Below are positions 46,915 through 57,438 of a stretch of DNA of 64,000 nt, one piece after another. Position 1 is the first letter of the stretch. Each line of letters starts with the position of its first letter. The notes below the pieces were generated by a model. It ran no database searches, had not been told where the DNA came from, and saw only the letters and a program-made list of their open reading frames with translations. This stretch comes from Streptomyces sp. f51. GTDB taxonomy: Bacteria > Actinomycetota > Actinomycetes > Streptomycetales > Streptomycetaceae. The position numbers and the translations under genes are program-made. The stretch lies in contig NZ_CP149798.1 of NCBI RefSeq assembly GCF_037940415.1, forward strand, positions 5,179,001 through 5,243,000. The letters are read 5' to 3'.

Positions 46915-46943
46915 TACCGTCGCATCAACCGATCGGCTGATGC
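46915..46943. promoter_or_regulatory. 22-bp palindrome between divergent ABC operons
   Basis: GCATCA-A-CCGATCGG-C-TGATGC (46922-46943) is symmetrical except for one base pair. TACCGT at 46915-46920 reads toward the ABC-2 operon and would place its start point inside the palindrome. It lies in the 159-bp gap between the four-gene exporter operon and the ABC-2/two-component operon. Operator role inferred. Confidence 0.55.
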
Positions 46944-46999
46944 AGGTCCGAGCGTGATGGCCGATGTGGCGGCGGGGCCCCCGCTGGGACTCTCGGAGC

Positions 47000-47902
47000 A
47001 TGTCAGTCATCGAAGTGAGCGGACTGCGCAAGTCCTACAACGGCAGGGCCGTCGTCGACGACGTCTCCCTCACCGTCGAGGAGGGCGAGATCTTCGGGAT
47101 CCTCGGCCCGAACGGCGCCGGCAAGACCACCACCGTCGAGTGCGTCGAGGGGCTGCGGGTCCCCGACGCCGGCCGGGTCCGGGTCGCCGGACTCGACCCG
47201 TTCACCGACCGCGAGGCCACCAGCCGCGTCCTCGGCGCCCAGCTCCAGGAGAGCGAACTCCAGCCGAAACTCACCGTGCGCGAGGCGCTGGAGCTGTACT
47301 CCGCGTTCTACCCGGACCCGGCCGACTGGCGGACGCTCGCCGAACGCCTCGATCTGACCGACCGCCTCGGCACCGGCTTCGGCAAGCTCTCCGGCGGCCA
47401 GAAGCAGCGCCTGTTCATCGCGCTCGCGCTCATCGGCAGCCCGCGCGTGGTCGTCCTCGACGAGCTGACCACCGGGCTCGACCCGCGCGCCCGCCGCGAC
47501 ACCTGGGCGCTCATCGAGGACGTCCGCGACCGGGGCGTCACCGTCCTGCTGGTCACGCACTTCATGGAGGAGGCGCAGCGGCTGTGCGACCGGATCGCGG
47601 TCATCGACAAGGGGCGCGTGGCCGCGCTGGACACCCCGGCCGGTCTGATCCGCCGCTCCGCCGGGTCCACCGTCATCAGCTTCACACCGTCCGCGCCGCT
47701 GGACGAGCGTGCCCTGGCCGCGCTGCCCGCGCTCGCGTCTGTCGGGCACAAGGACGGCCGCGTCACCCTGTCCGGCACCGACGAGACCGTGAACGCGGTC
47801 ATCACCCTGCTCGCCCGGCACCGCGTCACCGCCCACCAACTCCGTGTCACCGACGCCACCCTGGACGACGCGTTCCTGGACCTTACGGAGGTCACCGCAT
47901 GA
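47000..47902 (+). CDS. ABC-2 exporter ATP-binding protein
   Basis: A 300-residue ATPase of the DrrA/NatA type. It has Walker A ILGPNGAGKTTTVE near residue 38, Q-loop AQLQESELQ, signature KLSGGQKQRLF near 135, Walker B VVVLDELTTGLD near 158 and H-loop LLVTHFMEEAQRL near 190, followed by a C-terminal DrrA-like domain of about 80 residues. The ATG at 47000 has GGAG only 1 nt away, so it may be translated with weak or no leader pairing. It overlaps the permease start by ATGA. Next in the operon are a sensor kinase and a response regulator, an arrangement typical of antibiotic or cell-envelope stress exporters. Confidence 0.93.
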   Translation: MSVIEVSGLRKSYNGRAVVDDVSLTVEEGEIFGILGPNGAGKTTTVECVEGLRVPDAGRVRVAGLDPFTDREATSRVLGAQLQESELQPKLTVREALELYSAFYPDPADWRTLAERLDLTDRLGTGFGKLSGGQKQRLFIALALIGSPRVVVLDELTTGLDPRARRDTWALIEDVRDRGVTVLLVTHFMEEAQRLCDRIAVIDKGRVAALDTPAGLIRRSAGSTVISFTPSAPLDERALAALPALASVGHKDGRVTLSGTDETVNAVITLLARHRVTAHQLRVTDATLDDAFLDLTEVTA

Positions 47903-48633
47903 ACACCGCAGTGCTGCGCACCGAGTTGCGCCTCTTCCGGCGTGAACCCGGCGCCCTGTTCTGGATCCTGCTCTTCCCCACCCTCCTGCTGGTGATCCTC
48001 GGCTCGATCCCCTCCTTCCGGCAGCACCAGGCGGATCTCGGCGGGCTGCGCACCATCGACGTCTACGTCCCGGTGGCCGTGCTCCTCGGCCTGATCGTCG
48101 GCGGACTCCAGTCGATGCCGCAGACCCTCACCGGCTACCGGGAGCGCGGCATCCTGCGCCGCATGGCCACCACCCCGGTCCGCCCCGGTGCCCTGCTGTC
48201 CGCGCAGACGACGGTGTACGGCGGCGCCGCCCTCGCGTCCGCGCTGCTCGTGCTCGCGGTCGGCAGGATCGCCTTCGGCGTACGACTGCCGAGACAGCCC
48301 GTCGGCTACGCCCTCGCCCTGCTGTCGGCCGTCCTGGTCGCGCTCGCCCTCGGATCGGTGGTGTCGGCCCTGTCCCGTACGACGAAGATCGCCGGGGCGA
48401 TCGGATCGGCCGTGTTCTTCCCGTCGATGTTCTGCGCGGGCGTGTGGCTGCCGGTGCAGTCCATGCCGCACCTGATGGCCCGGATCGTCGGCTGCACCCC
48501 CTTCGGCGCGGCCGCGCAGGCACTGAACCAGGCGGCGGCCGGTCACTGGCCGGGCTGGGGCCACCTCGGCGTGCTCGCGGTGTGGATCCTGCTGCTGACC
48601 GGTGCCGCGGTCCGCTGGTTCCGGTGGGAGTAG
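47899..48633 (+). CDS. ABC-2 exporter permease
   Basis: A 244-residue membrane protein of the ABC-2/DrrB type with six hydrophobic segments (FWILLFPTLLLVILGSI near residue 20, VYVPVAVLLGLIVGGL near 55, GGAALASALLVLAVGRIAF, YALALLSAVLVALALGSVVSAL, FFPSMFCAGVWLPV near 175 and GVLAVWILLLTGAAVRWF at the end). GYRERGILRRMATTPVRP between helices two and three is the cytoplasmic coupling loop characteristic of the family. The start overlaps the ATPase gene stop. It partners the preceding ATPase to export an unknown compound. Confidence 0.93.
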   Translation: MNTAVLRTELRLFRREPGALFWILLFPTLLLVILGSIPSFRQHQADLGGLRTIDVYVPVAVLLGLIVGGLQSMPQTLTGYRERGILRRMATTPVRPGALLSAQTTVYGGAALASALLVLAVGRIAFGVRLPRQPVGYALALLSAVLVALALGSVVSALSRTTKIAGAIGSAVFFPSMFCAGVWLPVQSMPHLMARIVGCTPFGAAAQALNQAAAGHWPGWGHLGVLAVWILLLTGAAVRWFRWE

Positions 48634-48658
48634 GCGGCCGGCCGTGCAGACTGGGCCC

Positions 48659-49924
48659 ATGACCGTGACGGACCGGCAACTCGACCGACGCTGGGAGCAG
48701 TTCCACACCTGGGGTCCCTACGGGCTGCTGGGCATCAGCGTCGTCCTCGCGGTCGCCTCCGCCGATCCGCACGCCGCTCCGGTCAAGTGGTACGCGGCCT
48801 GGGCCCTGTCCGGCGCCGGGGTGCTGCTCCAGCTGTGGTGGCAGGGCACCCGTCCCCGCCGGCCCGGCCGCGGCCGGACGCCGTCCGGGGCCGGGACGGC
48901 GTACTACGCCCTGCGGTGGGCCCTCGCCTTCGCCCTCACCTGGATCACCCCGTTCTTCGCGTTCTACGCCGCCTGCGGCTACATGGACGCCGACGAACTG
49001 ATACCGCGCCGCCGGCAGCGGCTCGGGCTGTTCGCGAGCGCGGTCACCGTGGCCGGCGCGCAGGCGGGCGGAATGCCGTTCGGGAGCGGAGCCCAGTGGG
49101 TCGTCTTCGCGGGGCTCCTGGCCGCCAACTCCGGTCTCCAGATGGTGGTCGCCCACCTCACCACGCAAGAGGCGCAGCGGGTCCGTGAGCGCACCGAGAC
49201 CATCGCCGAACTGGAGCTCACGAACGCCGCGTTGCAGCGGGCCCTCGACGAGAACACGGCCCTGCACGCCCAACTCCTCGTCCAGGCAAGGGAGGCCGGG
49301 GTCGCCGAGGAACGGCGCCGGCTGGCCGCCGAGATCCACGACACCATCGCCCAGGGACTGACCGGCATCATCGCCCAGCTCCAGGTCGTCGCGAACGCCC
49401 CCGACCCCGCCGGCGCCCGTGTCCACCTCGAACGCGCCTCGGCGCTCGCCCGGCACAGCCTCGGCGAGGCCCGCCGCTCGGTGCACAACCTGGCCCCGGT
49501 GGCGCTCGCGGACGACGGTCTGCCGGAGGCGCTGAAGAAAACGGTCGCCGAGTGGGGCGAACGCACCGGCGTACGCGCCGAGTTCACCGTCACGGGTACC
49601 AGCGAGCAGCTCCACGACGAGGTCGCGGCCACGCTTCTGCGCATCGCACAGGAAGCCCTCTCCAACGCCGCGCGGCACGCGGCGGCCACCCGGGTCGGCG
49701 TGACGCTGAGCTTCATGGGCGACGAGGTCACCCTCGACGTCCGCGACGACGGCCGCGGTTTCGACCCGATCGGCGTCCCCGCACGCACCGGCACCGGCGG
49801 ATTCGGCCTCGACGGCATGCGCGCCCGCGCCGAACGCATCGCGGGACACCTCGCCGTGGAGTCCGAACCGGGCCACGGCACGGCGCTCTCGGCTCGCGTA
49901 CCGTTGGTGCGCCATGACCGATGA
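48659..49924 (+). CDS. NarL-type sensor histidine kinase (HisKA_3)
   Basis: A 421-residue membrane sensor. Four to five hydrophobic segments lie in residues 18-165 with no large external domain, the intramembrane-sensing layout. A coiled coil (QRVRERTETIAELELTNAALQRALDENTALHAQLL) leads to the HisKA_3 box EERRRLAAEIHDTIAQGLTGI with the phospho-acceptor His near 232, and the HATPase domain (EALSNAARHA, DVRDDGRGFD, GGFGLDGMRARAE). CAGACT lies 6 nt before the ATG and there is no Shine-Dalgarno, so possibly leaderless. It overlaps the response regulator gene by 11 bp. It probably controls the ABC-2 exporter upstream. Confidence 0.93.
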   Translation: MTVTDRQLDRRWEQFHTWGPYGLLGISVVLAVASADPHAAPVKWYAAWALSGAGVLLQLWWQGTRPRRPGRGRTPSGAGTAYYALRWALAFALTWITPFFAFYAACGYMDADELIPRRRQRLGLFASAVTVAGAQAGGMPFGSGAQWVVFAGLLAANSGLQMVVAHLTTQEAQRVRERTETIAELELTNAALQRALDENTALHAQLLVQAREAGVAEERRRLAAEIHDTIAQGLTGIIAQLQVVANAPDPAGARVHLERASALARHSLGEARRSVHNLAPVALADDGLPEALKKTVAEWGERTGVRAEFTVTGTSEQLHDEVAATLLRIAQEALSNAARHAAATRVGVTLSFMGDEVTLDVRDDGRGFDPIGVPARTGTGGFGLDGMRARAERIAGHLAVESEPGHGTALSARVPLVRHDR

Positions 49925-50555
49925 CACCCGTATCTCGCTGCTGATCGTCGACGACCATCCCGTCGTACGCGACGGCCTGCGCGGCATGTTCGAGTCCGCG
50001 CCCGGGTTCACGGTCGTCGGCGAGGCGGTGAACGGGGCCGAGGCGGTCGAGCGCGCCGCCGCGCTCGACCCGGACGTGATCCTGATGGACCTGCGCATGC
50101 CGGGCGGTGGGGGAGTGGACGCCATCGCCGAACTGACCCGGCGCCGCTCCCGCGCCCGGGTCCTCGTGCTCACCACGTACGACACCGACTCCGACACCCT
50201 GCCCGCGATCGAGGCGGGCGCCACCGGCTATCTCCTCAAGGACGCGCCCCGCGACGACCTGTTCACGGCGGTCAGGGCCGCCGCCGAGGGCCGGACCGTG
50301 CTGTCCCCGGCCGTCGCCTCCCGCCTGGTCTCGGCCGTGCGCGCGCCCGCCTCCGCCACCGAGTCCCTCTCGGCCCGGGAACGCGAGGTGCTCGCCCTGG
50401 TGGCCAGGGGCACCCCCAACCGCGAGATCGCCCGCGAACTGTTCATCAGCGAGGCGACCGTGAAGACCCATCTCACGCACGTGTACGGCAAGTTGGGCGT
50501 CAAGGACCGCGCCGCGGCGGTGGCGACGGCGTACGAGCGGGGCATCCTCGGCTGA
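49914..50555 (+). CDS. NarL/LuxR-type response regulator
   Basis: A 213-residue response regulator. The receiver domain (residues 1-125) has LLIVDDHPVVRDGL, the phospho-acceptor Asp in VILMDLRMPG, switch Thr in VLTTYD and Lys in YLLKDAP. The LuxR helix-turn-helix (residues 145-208) reads LSAREREVLALVARGTPNREIARELFISEATVKTHLTHVYGKLGV. It begins inside the 3' end of the kinase gene. The gene ends 22 bp from the convergent glgX with no hairpin in the gap. Target sites are unknown; the palindrome at 46922-46943 in front of this operon is a candidate. Confidence 0.94.
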   Translation: MTDDTRISLLIVDDHPVVRDGLRGMFESAPGFTVVGEAVNGAEAVERAAALDPDVILMDLRMPGGGGVDAIAELTRRRSRARVLVLTTYDTDSDTLPAIEAGATGYLLKDAPRDDLFTAVRAAAEGRTVLSPAVASRLVSAVRAPASATESLSAREREVLALVARGTPNREIARELFISEATVKTHLTHVYGKLGVKDRAAAVATAYERGILG

Positions 50556-50577
50556 CCCTCCGCGCCCGGCCGCCGCG

Positions 50578-52902
<2,325 letters not shown>

Positions 52903-53053
52903 CGTTCAGCCTCCCACGGCTCATGGAACGTCACGGAAAAGGGTGCACGGCGTCCCGGCCGCGGCTCCTTGGCGCGTCGTCCTCCCCACTGTTCTGCCCA
53001 GAGCGTGGCTCGCACTCACGTTTCCCGGGAGGGGCGGCGTCGTTGGGTCCCTT

Positions 53054-54271
53054 GTGAAGCACGTACAGACGCGCGCTCGGCGCGCAGGGGCCGCGCTGGC
53101 CGCCGTACTGACCTGGGCCGGTCTGCTGGCCGGAGCCTCCGGCTGCACCTCCGGCGGGATCGGGGAGGCGTTCGGCAAACCGCGGTCGCCCGAGAACGCC
53201 ATCCATGTCTCGCCCGACGACAACAGCAAGGGCGTACACCCGAAGGAGACACTGCTCGTACGGGTGCCCGACGGGCGTCTGGAGTCCGTGAAGGTCGTCA
53301 AGTCCCAGGACGCCGAGGAGTCACCGGTGCCCGGGCACATCAGCGAGGACGGCCTGTCCTGGAAGCCCGACGACGCCCGGCTCGCCCTCGCCGCCAAGTA
53401 CACCGTGGACGCGGTGGCCCTGGACGGCGCCGGACACCGCTCGGCCCGGCACACGACGTTCCGCACGGAGGTCCCCGGCGAACGGTTCATCGGGTACGTC
53501 ACCCCGGAGGACCGCTCCGTCGTGGGCACCGGGATGATCGTCTCCCTGGAGTTCAACCGCGAGATCGAGAACAGGGCCGGCGTCGAGCGCGCCATCCACG
53601 TCGAGGCGCACCCGGCGGTCGAGATCCGCGCGCACTGGTTCGGCGGCGGCCGCGTCGACTTCCGGCCCGAGCGGTACTGGAAGCCGGGCACGAAGGTCAC
53701 CGTGGCGCTGAGGCTGCGTGACGTCGAAGGGGCGCCCGGGGTCTACGGACTCCAGTCCAGGACCTTCTCGTTCACCGTCGGCCGCGACCAGACGTCCCTC
53801 GTCGACGCCGCCGCCCACACGATGGAGGTGCGGCGCGACGGCAGTCTCCTCGCCACGGTGCCGATCACGGCCGGGGCGCCGAAGACGACGACGTACAACG
53901 GGAAGATGGTCGTCACCGAGATGCTCGAAGTGACCCGGATGAACAGCCGTACCGTCGGTTTCGGCGGCGAGTACGACATCCCCGACGTCCCGCACGCGAT
54001 GCGCCTGACCGACTCCGGGACCTTCCTGCACGGCAACTACTGGGCACCGGACGCCTTCGGCAACACCAACGTGAGCCACGGCTGCGTGGGGCTGCGGGAC
54101 GTGAAGGGCGGCAGCTCCGACACCCCGGCGGGCTGGTTCTTCGACCGCAGCCTCGTCGGGGACGTCATCGAGGTCGTCCACAGCAAGGACAAGACCGTCG
54201 CCCCCGACAACGGGCTGGGCGGCTGGAACTTGGGCTGGAAGGCGTGGAAATCGGGTGGGGCGGTGAAGTAG
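53054..54271 (+). CDS. L,D-transpeptidase, lipoprotein-like (first paralogue)
   Basis: A 405-residue cell-envelope enzyme that forms 3-3 peptidoglycan crosslinks. The N-terminus (RARRAGAALAAVLTWAGLLAGASGC) is a signal peptide ending in a weak lipobox. Two Ig-like domains (about 45-265; NAIHVSPDDNSKGVHPKETLLV and GERFIGYVTPEDRSVVGTGM) precede the YkuD catalytic domain with HGNYW near 325 and the active site SHGCVGLRD near residue 341. GTG 53054 is the only reasonable start near the signal peptide, although GGGAGGGG is about 19 nt away. A tandem paralogue follows after 181 bp with its own TTG start. Confidence 0.92.
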   Translation: MKHVQTRARRAGAALAAVLTWAGLLAGASGCTSGGIGEAFGKPRSPENAIHVSPDDNSKGVHPKETLLVRVPDGRLESVKVVKSQDAEESPVPGHISEDGLSWKPDDARLALAAKYTVDAVALDGAGHRSARHTTFRTEVPGERFIGYVTPEDRSVVGTGMIVSLEFNREIENRAGVERAIHVEAHPAVEIRAHWFGGGRVDFRPERYWKPGTKVTVALRLRDVEGAPGVYGLQSRTFSFTVGRDQTSLVDAAAHTMEVRRDGSLLATVPITAGAPKTTTYNGKMVVTEMLEVTRMNSRTVGFGGEYDIPDVPHAMRLTDSGTFLHGNYWAPDAFGNTNVSHGCVGLRDVKGGSSDTPAGWFFDRSLVGDVIEVVHSKDKTVAPDNGLGGWNLGWKAWKSGGAVK

Positions 54272-54452
54272 CCCGATATACGGGTATGCGCACGGCGGAC
54301 TCCAGCCGCGCCCCGTACGGCCGAAGTTTGGGACTGAACGGTGACCTTCCCGGGGATCCATCGCTCCTGGCCGTGTGATTAATTAGCGCGATACGCGCGT
54401 GGGACGCGCTGGAGTGCGGGCCTGATCAGGCCGTGCGAGGGGAGAGACAATT

Positions 54453-55700
54453 TTGAACGGGCGACCGATATCGGGGGCGTCGGTTGGCGCGCGGACACGC
54501 ACGAGCAAGGGAATCCTGGCGCTGCTGCTGGGAGTTCTGATGCTCGCCGTGACCGCCTGCGGCGGGGGCGGGAGTTCGGACAAGGGGTCAGGTTCCGGTG
54601 ACGGCAAGGGCAAGAGCGCCACGAGCGCGGACACCAAGGCCTCGCAGGCCGTGGTGACCATCGCGCCGAAGGACGGCGCGGCCGACGTGAAGACCAGCGG
54701 CGCCCTCAAGGTGACCGCGGCCAAGGGCAAACTGACCGCGGTCGAGGTCGAGGACACCAAGGGCAACGCCGTCGAGGGCAGCATCACGGACGGCGGCGCC
54801 ACCTGGACGCCCTCGACCCACCTCGCCGCGGCCACCAAGTACAAGGTCCACGCGGTCGCCAAGGACTCCGCGGGCCGTGAGGCCGCCGAGGAGGCGGCGT
54901 TCACCACGCTGACCCCGAAGAACACGTTCGTCGGCATCTACCAGCCGGAGGACGGTTCCAAGGTCGGCGTCGGGATGCCCTTCTCCGTCCGCTTCACCCG
55001 GGGCATCACGCACCCCGACGCCGTCCGCAAGGCCATCACCTTCAAGACCGAGCCCGCGGTCGACGTCGAGGGCCACTGGTTCGGCAACGACCGTCTCGAC
55101 TTCCGCCCCGAGCACTACTGGGCGGCCGGTACGAAGGTCACCGTCACCCTGAACCTCGACGGGGTCGAGGGCCGCCCGGGCGTCTACGGCAAGCAGGCCA
55201 GGACCGTGAAGTTCACGATCGGCCGCAGCCAGGTCAGCACGGTCGACGCCAAGACCCACAAGATGGTCGTCAAGCGGGACGGGAAGGTCCTCAAGACCAT
55301 CCCGATCACGACGGGCAAGCCGGGTTACGACACCTGGAACGGCCAGATGGTCATCAGCGAGCGCCTCAAGGTGACCCGCATGAACGGCGAGACGGTCGGC
55401 TACGGCGGCGAGTACGACATCAAGGACGTGCCGCACGCCCAGCGCCTGACCGACTCGGGCACCTTCATCCACGGCAACTACTGGGGTGGCGGCGCCTTCG
55501 GCAACTTCAACGCCAGCCACGGCTGCGTCGGTCTGCGCGACGTGCGCGGCGGCTACGACAGCAAGGTGCCGTCGGCCTGGTTCTTCGACAACTCGATGAT
55601 CGGCGACGTGGTCGTCGTGAAGCACTCCAACGACCGGACGGTCGCCCCGGACAACGGCCTCAACGGCTGGAACATGTCCTGGTCCGACTGGACGAAGTGA
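54453..55700 (+). CDS. L,D-transpeptidase lipoprotein (second paralogue)
   Basis: A 415-residue paralogue of the preceding enzyme. TTG 54453 follows GGGGAGAG by 6 nt. The signal peptide (SKGILALLLGVLMLAVTAC) ends in a good lipobox VTAC, followed by a Gly/Ser/Lys linker, Ig-like domains (VVTIAPKDGAADVKTSGAL, FVGIYQPEDGSKVGVGMPF) and the YkuD domain with FIHGNYW and SHGCVGLRD (Cys near residue 356). Both copies share the C-terminal APDNGL-GWN sequence. Predicted location is the outer face of the membrane. It ends at a strong terminator. Confidence 0.93.
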   Translation: MNGRPISGASVGARTRTSKGILALLLGVLMLAVTACGGGGSSDKGSGSGDGKGKSATSADTKASQAVVTIAPKDGAADVKTSGALKVTAAKGKLTAVEVEDTKGNAVEGSITDGGATWTPSTHLAAATKYKVHAVAKDSAGREAAEEAAFTTLTPKNTFVGIYQPEDGSKVGVGMPFSVRFTRGITHPDAVRKAITFKTEPAVDVEGHWFGNDRLDFRPEHYWAAGTKVTVTLNLDGVEGRPGVYGKQARTVKFTIGRSQVSTVDAKTHKMVVKRDGKVLKTIPITTGKPGYDTWNGQMVISERLKVTRMNGETVGYGGEYDIKDVPHAQRLTDSGTFIHGNYWGGGAFGNFNASHGCVGLRDVRGGYDSKVPSAWFFDNSMIGDVVVVKHSNDRTVAPDNGLNGWNMSWSDWTK

Positions 55701-55756
55701 GGTAGTCCCGCCGGAGCGGGTGACCGTCTCCGCGCCGGTCGCGCGGCCGTTTCGCA

Positions 55757-55795
55757 CCGGGCCGGGTGTGCTGTGACTCAGCACACCCGGCCCGG
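55757..55795 (+). terminator. terminator after second L,D-transpeptidase
   Basis: A perfect 17-bp stem (55757-55773 with 55779-55795), loop TGACT, 57 bp after the stop. Confidence 0.9.
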
Positions 55796-55811
55796 TTCCG
55801 TTAACGGCCAC

Positions 55812-55824
55812 TAACCTGCTTCCA
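55812..55824 (+). promoter_or_regulatory. -10-like box for leaderless enoyl-CoA hydratase
   Basis: TAACCT (55812-55817) lies 6 nt before the ATG, no Shine-Dalgarno is present, and a terminator ends only 28 bp upstream of the ATG. Leaderless transcription is inferred. Confidence 0.5.
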
Positions 55825-56591
55825 TGACTGTGCATCTCGAAGTGGCCGAAGGCGTGGGCACCATCCGCCTGGACCGCCCTCCCATGAACGCCCTGGACGT
55901 GGCGACGCAGGACCGCCTCAAGGAACTGGCCGAGGAGGCCACCCGGCGGTCCGACGTCCGCGCGGTGGTGCTGTACGGCGGGGAGAAGGTGTTCGCGGCG
56001 GGCGCGGACATCAAGGAGATGCAGGCCATGGACCACGCCGCGATGGTCGTACGGTCCCGGGCCTTGCAGGACTCCTTCACCGCCGTCGCCCGCATCCCCA
56101 AGCCCGTCGTCGCCGCCGTCACCGGATACGCGCTCGGCGGCGGCTGCGAACTGGCCCTGTGCGCCGACTACCGCATCGCCGGGGACAACGCCAAGCTGGG
56201 CCAGCCCGAGATCCTGCTCGGCCTCATCCCCGGCGCGGGCGGCACCCAGCGGCTCTCCCGGCTGATCGGCCCCTCCAAGGCCAAGGACCTCATCTTCACC
56301 GGCCGGATGGTCAAGGCCGACGAGGCCCTCGCGCTCGGTCTGGTCGACCGGGTCGTCCCCGCCGACGAGGTCCACACCGCCGCGCACGCCTGGGCCGCCC
56401 GAGTCGCCCAGGGCCCGGCCATCGCGCTGCGCGCCGCCAAGGAGTCGATCGACGCGGGCCTGGAGACGGACATCGAGACCGGACTGGCCATCGAACGGAA
56501 CTGGTTCGCCGGTCTGTTCGCGACGGAGGACCGCGAGCGGGGCATGCGGAGCTTCGTGGAAGAGGGTCCCGGCAAGGCGAAGTTCCTCTGA
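55824..56591 (+). CDS. enoyl-CoA hydratase/isomerase
   Basis: A 255-residue crotonase-fold enzyme, hydrating or isomerising a trans-2-enoyl-CoA. The start VHLEVAEGVGTIRLDRPPMNALD is standard. The oxyanion-hole strands are GGEKVFAAGADIKEM near residue 60 and GYALGGGCELALCADYRIAG near 102, and both catalytic acids are present in the crotonase positions (GQPEILLGLIPGAGGTQRL near 135). The tail LFATEDRERGMRSFVEEGPGKAKF matches fatty-acid oxidation hydratases. It appears to stand alone between two terminators and probably has a leaderless mRNA. Confidence 0.94.
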   Translation: MTVHLEVAEGVGTIRLDRPPMNALDVATQDRLKELAEEATRRSDVRAVVLYGGEKVFAAGADIKEMQAMDHAAMVVRSRALQDSFTAVARIPKPVVAAVTGYALGGGCELALCADYRIAGDNAKLGQPEILLGLIPGAGGTQRLSRLIGPSKAKDLIFTGRMVKADEALALGLVDRVVPADEVHTAAHAWAARVAQGPAIALRAAKESIDAGLETDIETGLAIERNWFAGLFATEDRERGMRSFVEEGPGKAKFL

Positions 56592-56597
56592 CCGTCC

Positions 56598-56650
56598 GCC
56601 GCGCCGGCCCGCGACGAGGCGTCCGCCTCCCGGGCCGGCGCGGCCGTTTT
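56598..56650 (+). terminator. branched terminator after enoyl-CoA hydratase
   Basis: A perfect 14-bp stem (56598-56611 with 56631-56644) encloses a second small hairpin (GAGGC-GTCC-GCCTC) and is followed by CGTTTTC, so it is one of few here with a T-run. Confidence 0.85.
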
Positions 56651-56730
56651 CACCCTCGCTTCTCCCCTTGGTCCACTCACGGTTGACGGGGTGTCGGGAC
56701 GGTGTCCCTCGAAGGGGCGCTTTATCCCAG

Positions 56731-56749
56731 GCTTAAGGCAACCTTAAGC
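56731..56749. promoter_or_regulatory. AT-rich dyad upstream of RsbW-like gene
   Basis: GCTTAAGG (56731-56738) and CCTTAAGC (56742-56749) form perfect 8-bp arms around CAA. The AT-rich arms stand out strongly here. It lies about 180 bp upstream of the ATPase gene in otherwise empty sequence. Operator role inferred. Confidence 0.5.
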
Positions 56750-56922
56750 ACGCCTTGTCCCGACGCGGCGGCGATTGCCCCGGACCGGTACGTTCCGGCA
56801 GGTCGGAGCGGCTCCGGAGGTCGCCGAACTGCCTCTGGCATATGCCGATCGGATGGGGTGGAATGTCGCGTTCCGGGGGGCCTATTCCTTCGGAACGGCC
56901 CCGGAGGGGGCTCTGGGCGGCC

Positions 56923-57438
56923 ATGATGGGGGGCATGGCGGGGCTGGAGGGCATGGAACAGCCGCGGCGGCACGGAAGTGCGACCGCGGCGCGCTGGACA
57001 CCTGCGGTCGAGGACGAACGGGCGCTCAAGGCACTGGAGTTGTTCGGCAATCCCACCGAGGGCGAGGTGCCGTTGCCGTCCCGTCCGGAGTCCGCGGCCA
57101 CCGCACGGCGGCTCACCCAGGTCGTGGTCCTGCGGCACTGGGGTCTGTCCCCGAAGCTGACCGAGGACGCGGTCTTACTCGTCTCCGAACTCGTGGGCAA
57201 CGCCGTACGGCACACCGGCGCCCGCGTCTTCGGACTCCGTATGCGCCGCCGCCGCGGCTGGATCCGTGTCGAGGTCCGTGACCCCTCCCGCGGCCTTCCC
57301 TGTCTCATGCCGGTCCAGGAGATGGACCTGAGCGGGCGGGGCCTCTTCCTCGTCGACAAGCTCTCCGACCGCTGGGGCGTCGACCTGCTGCCCCGCGGCA
57401 AGACCACCTGGTTCGAGATGCGCGTCGTCGACCGCTGA
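56923..57438 (+). CDS. RsbW/SpoIIAB-like ATP-binding protein
   Basis: A GHKL-type ATPase of about 171 residues, as in the many Streptomyces anti-sigma-like regulators. The N-box is LLVSELVGNAVRHTGA, the glycine box MDLSGRGLFLVDKLSDRWG, and the acidic EVRDPS segment lies between; a strand-turn TTWFEMRV closes the fold. Family members bind anti-sigma antagonists or phosphorylate them. The start is uncertain: ATGs at 56923, 56926, 56935 and 56953 are in frame and none has an ideally spaced site. No antagonist or sigma gene is adjacent, so this is an orphan; upstream 330 bp has an AT-rich dyad but no gene. Confidence 0.8.
   Translation: MMGGMAGLEGMEQPRRHGSATAARWTPAVEDERALKALELFGNPTEGEVPLPSRPESAATARRLTQVVVLRHWGLSPKLTEDAVLLVSELVGNAVRHTGARVFGLRMRRRRGWIRVEVRDPSRGLPCLMPVQEMDLSGRGLFLVDKLSDRWGVDLLPRGKTTWFEMRVVDR

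Noticed and set aside
42882..46928. 1348-residue single ABC protein
   Set aside because: Only the part from 44939 is real; the rest is an out-of-frame reading of the upstream ABC gene, which has its own intact frame.
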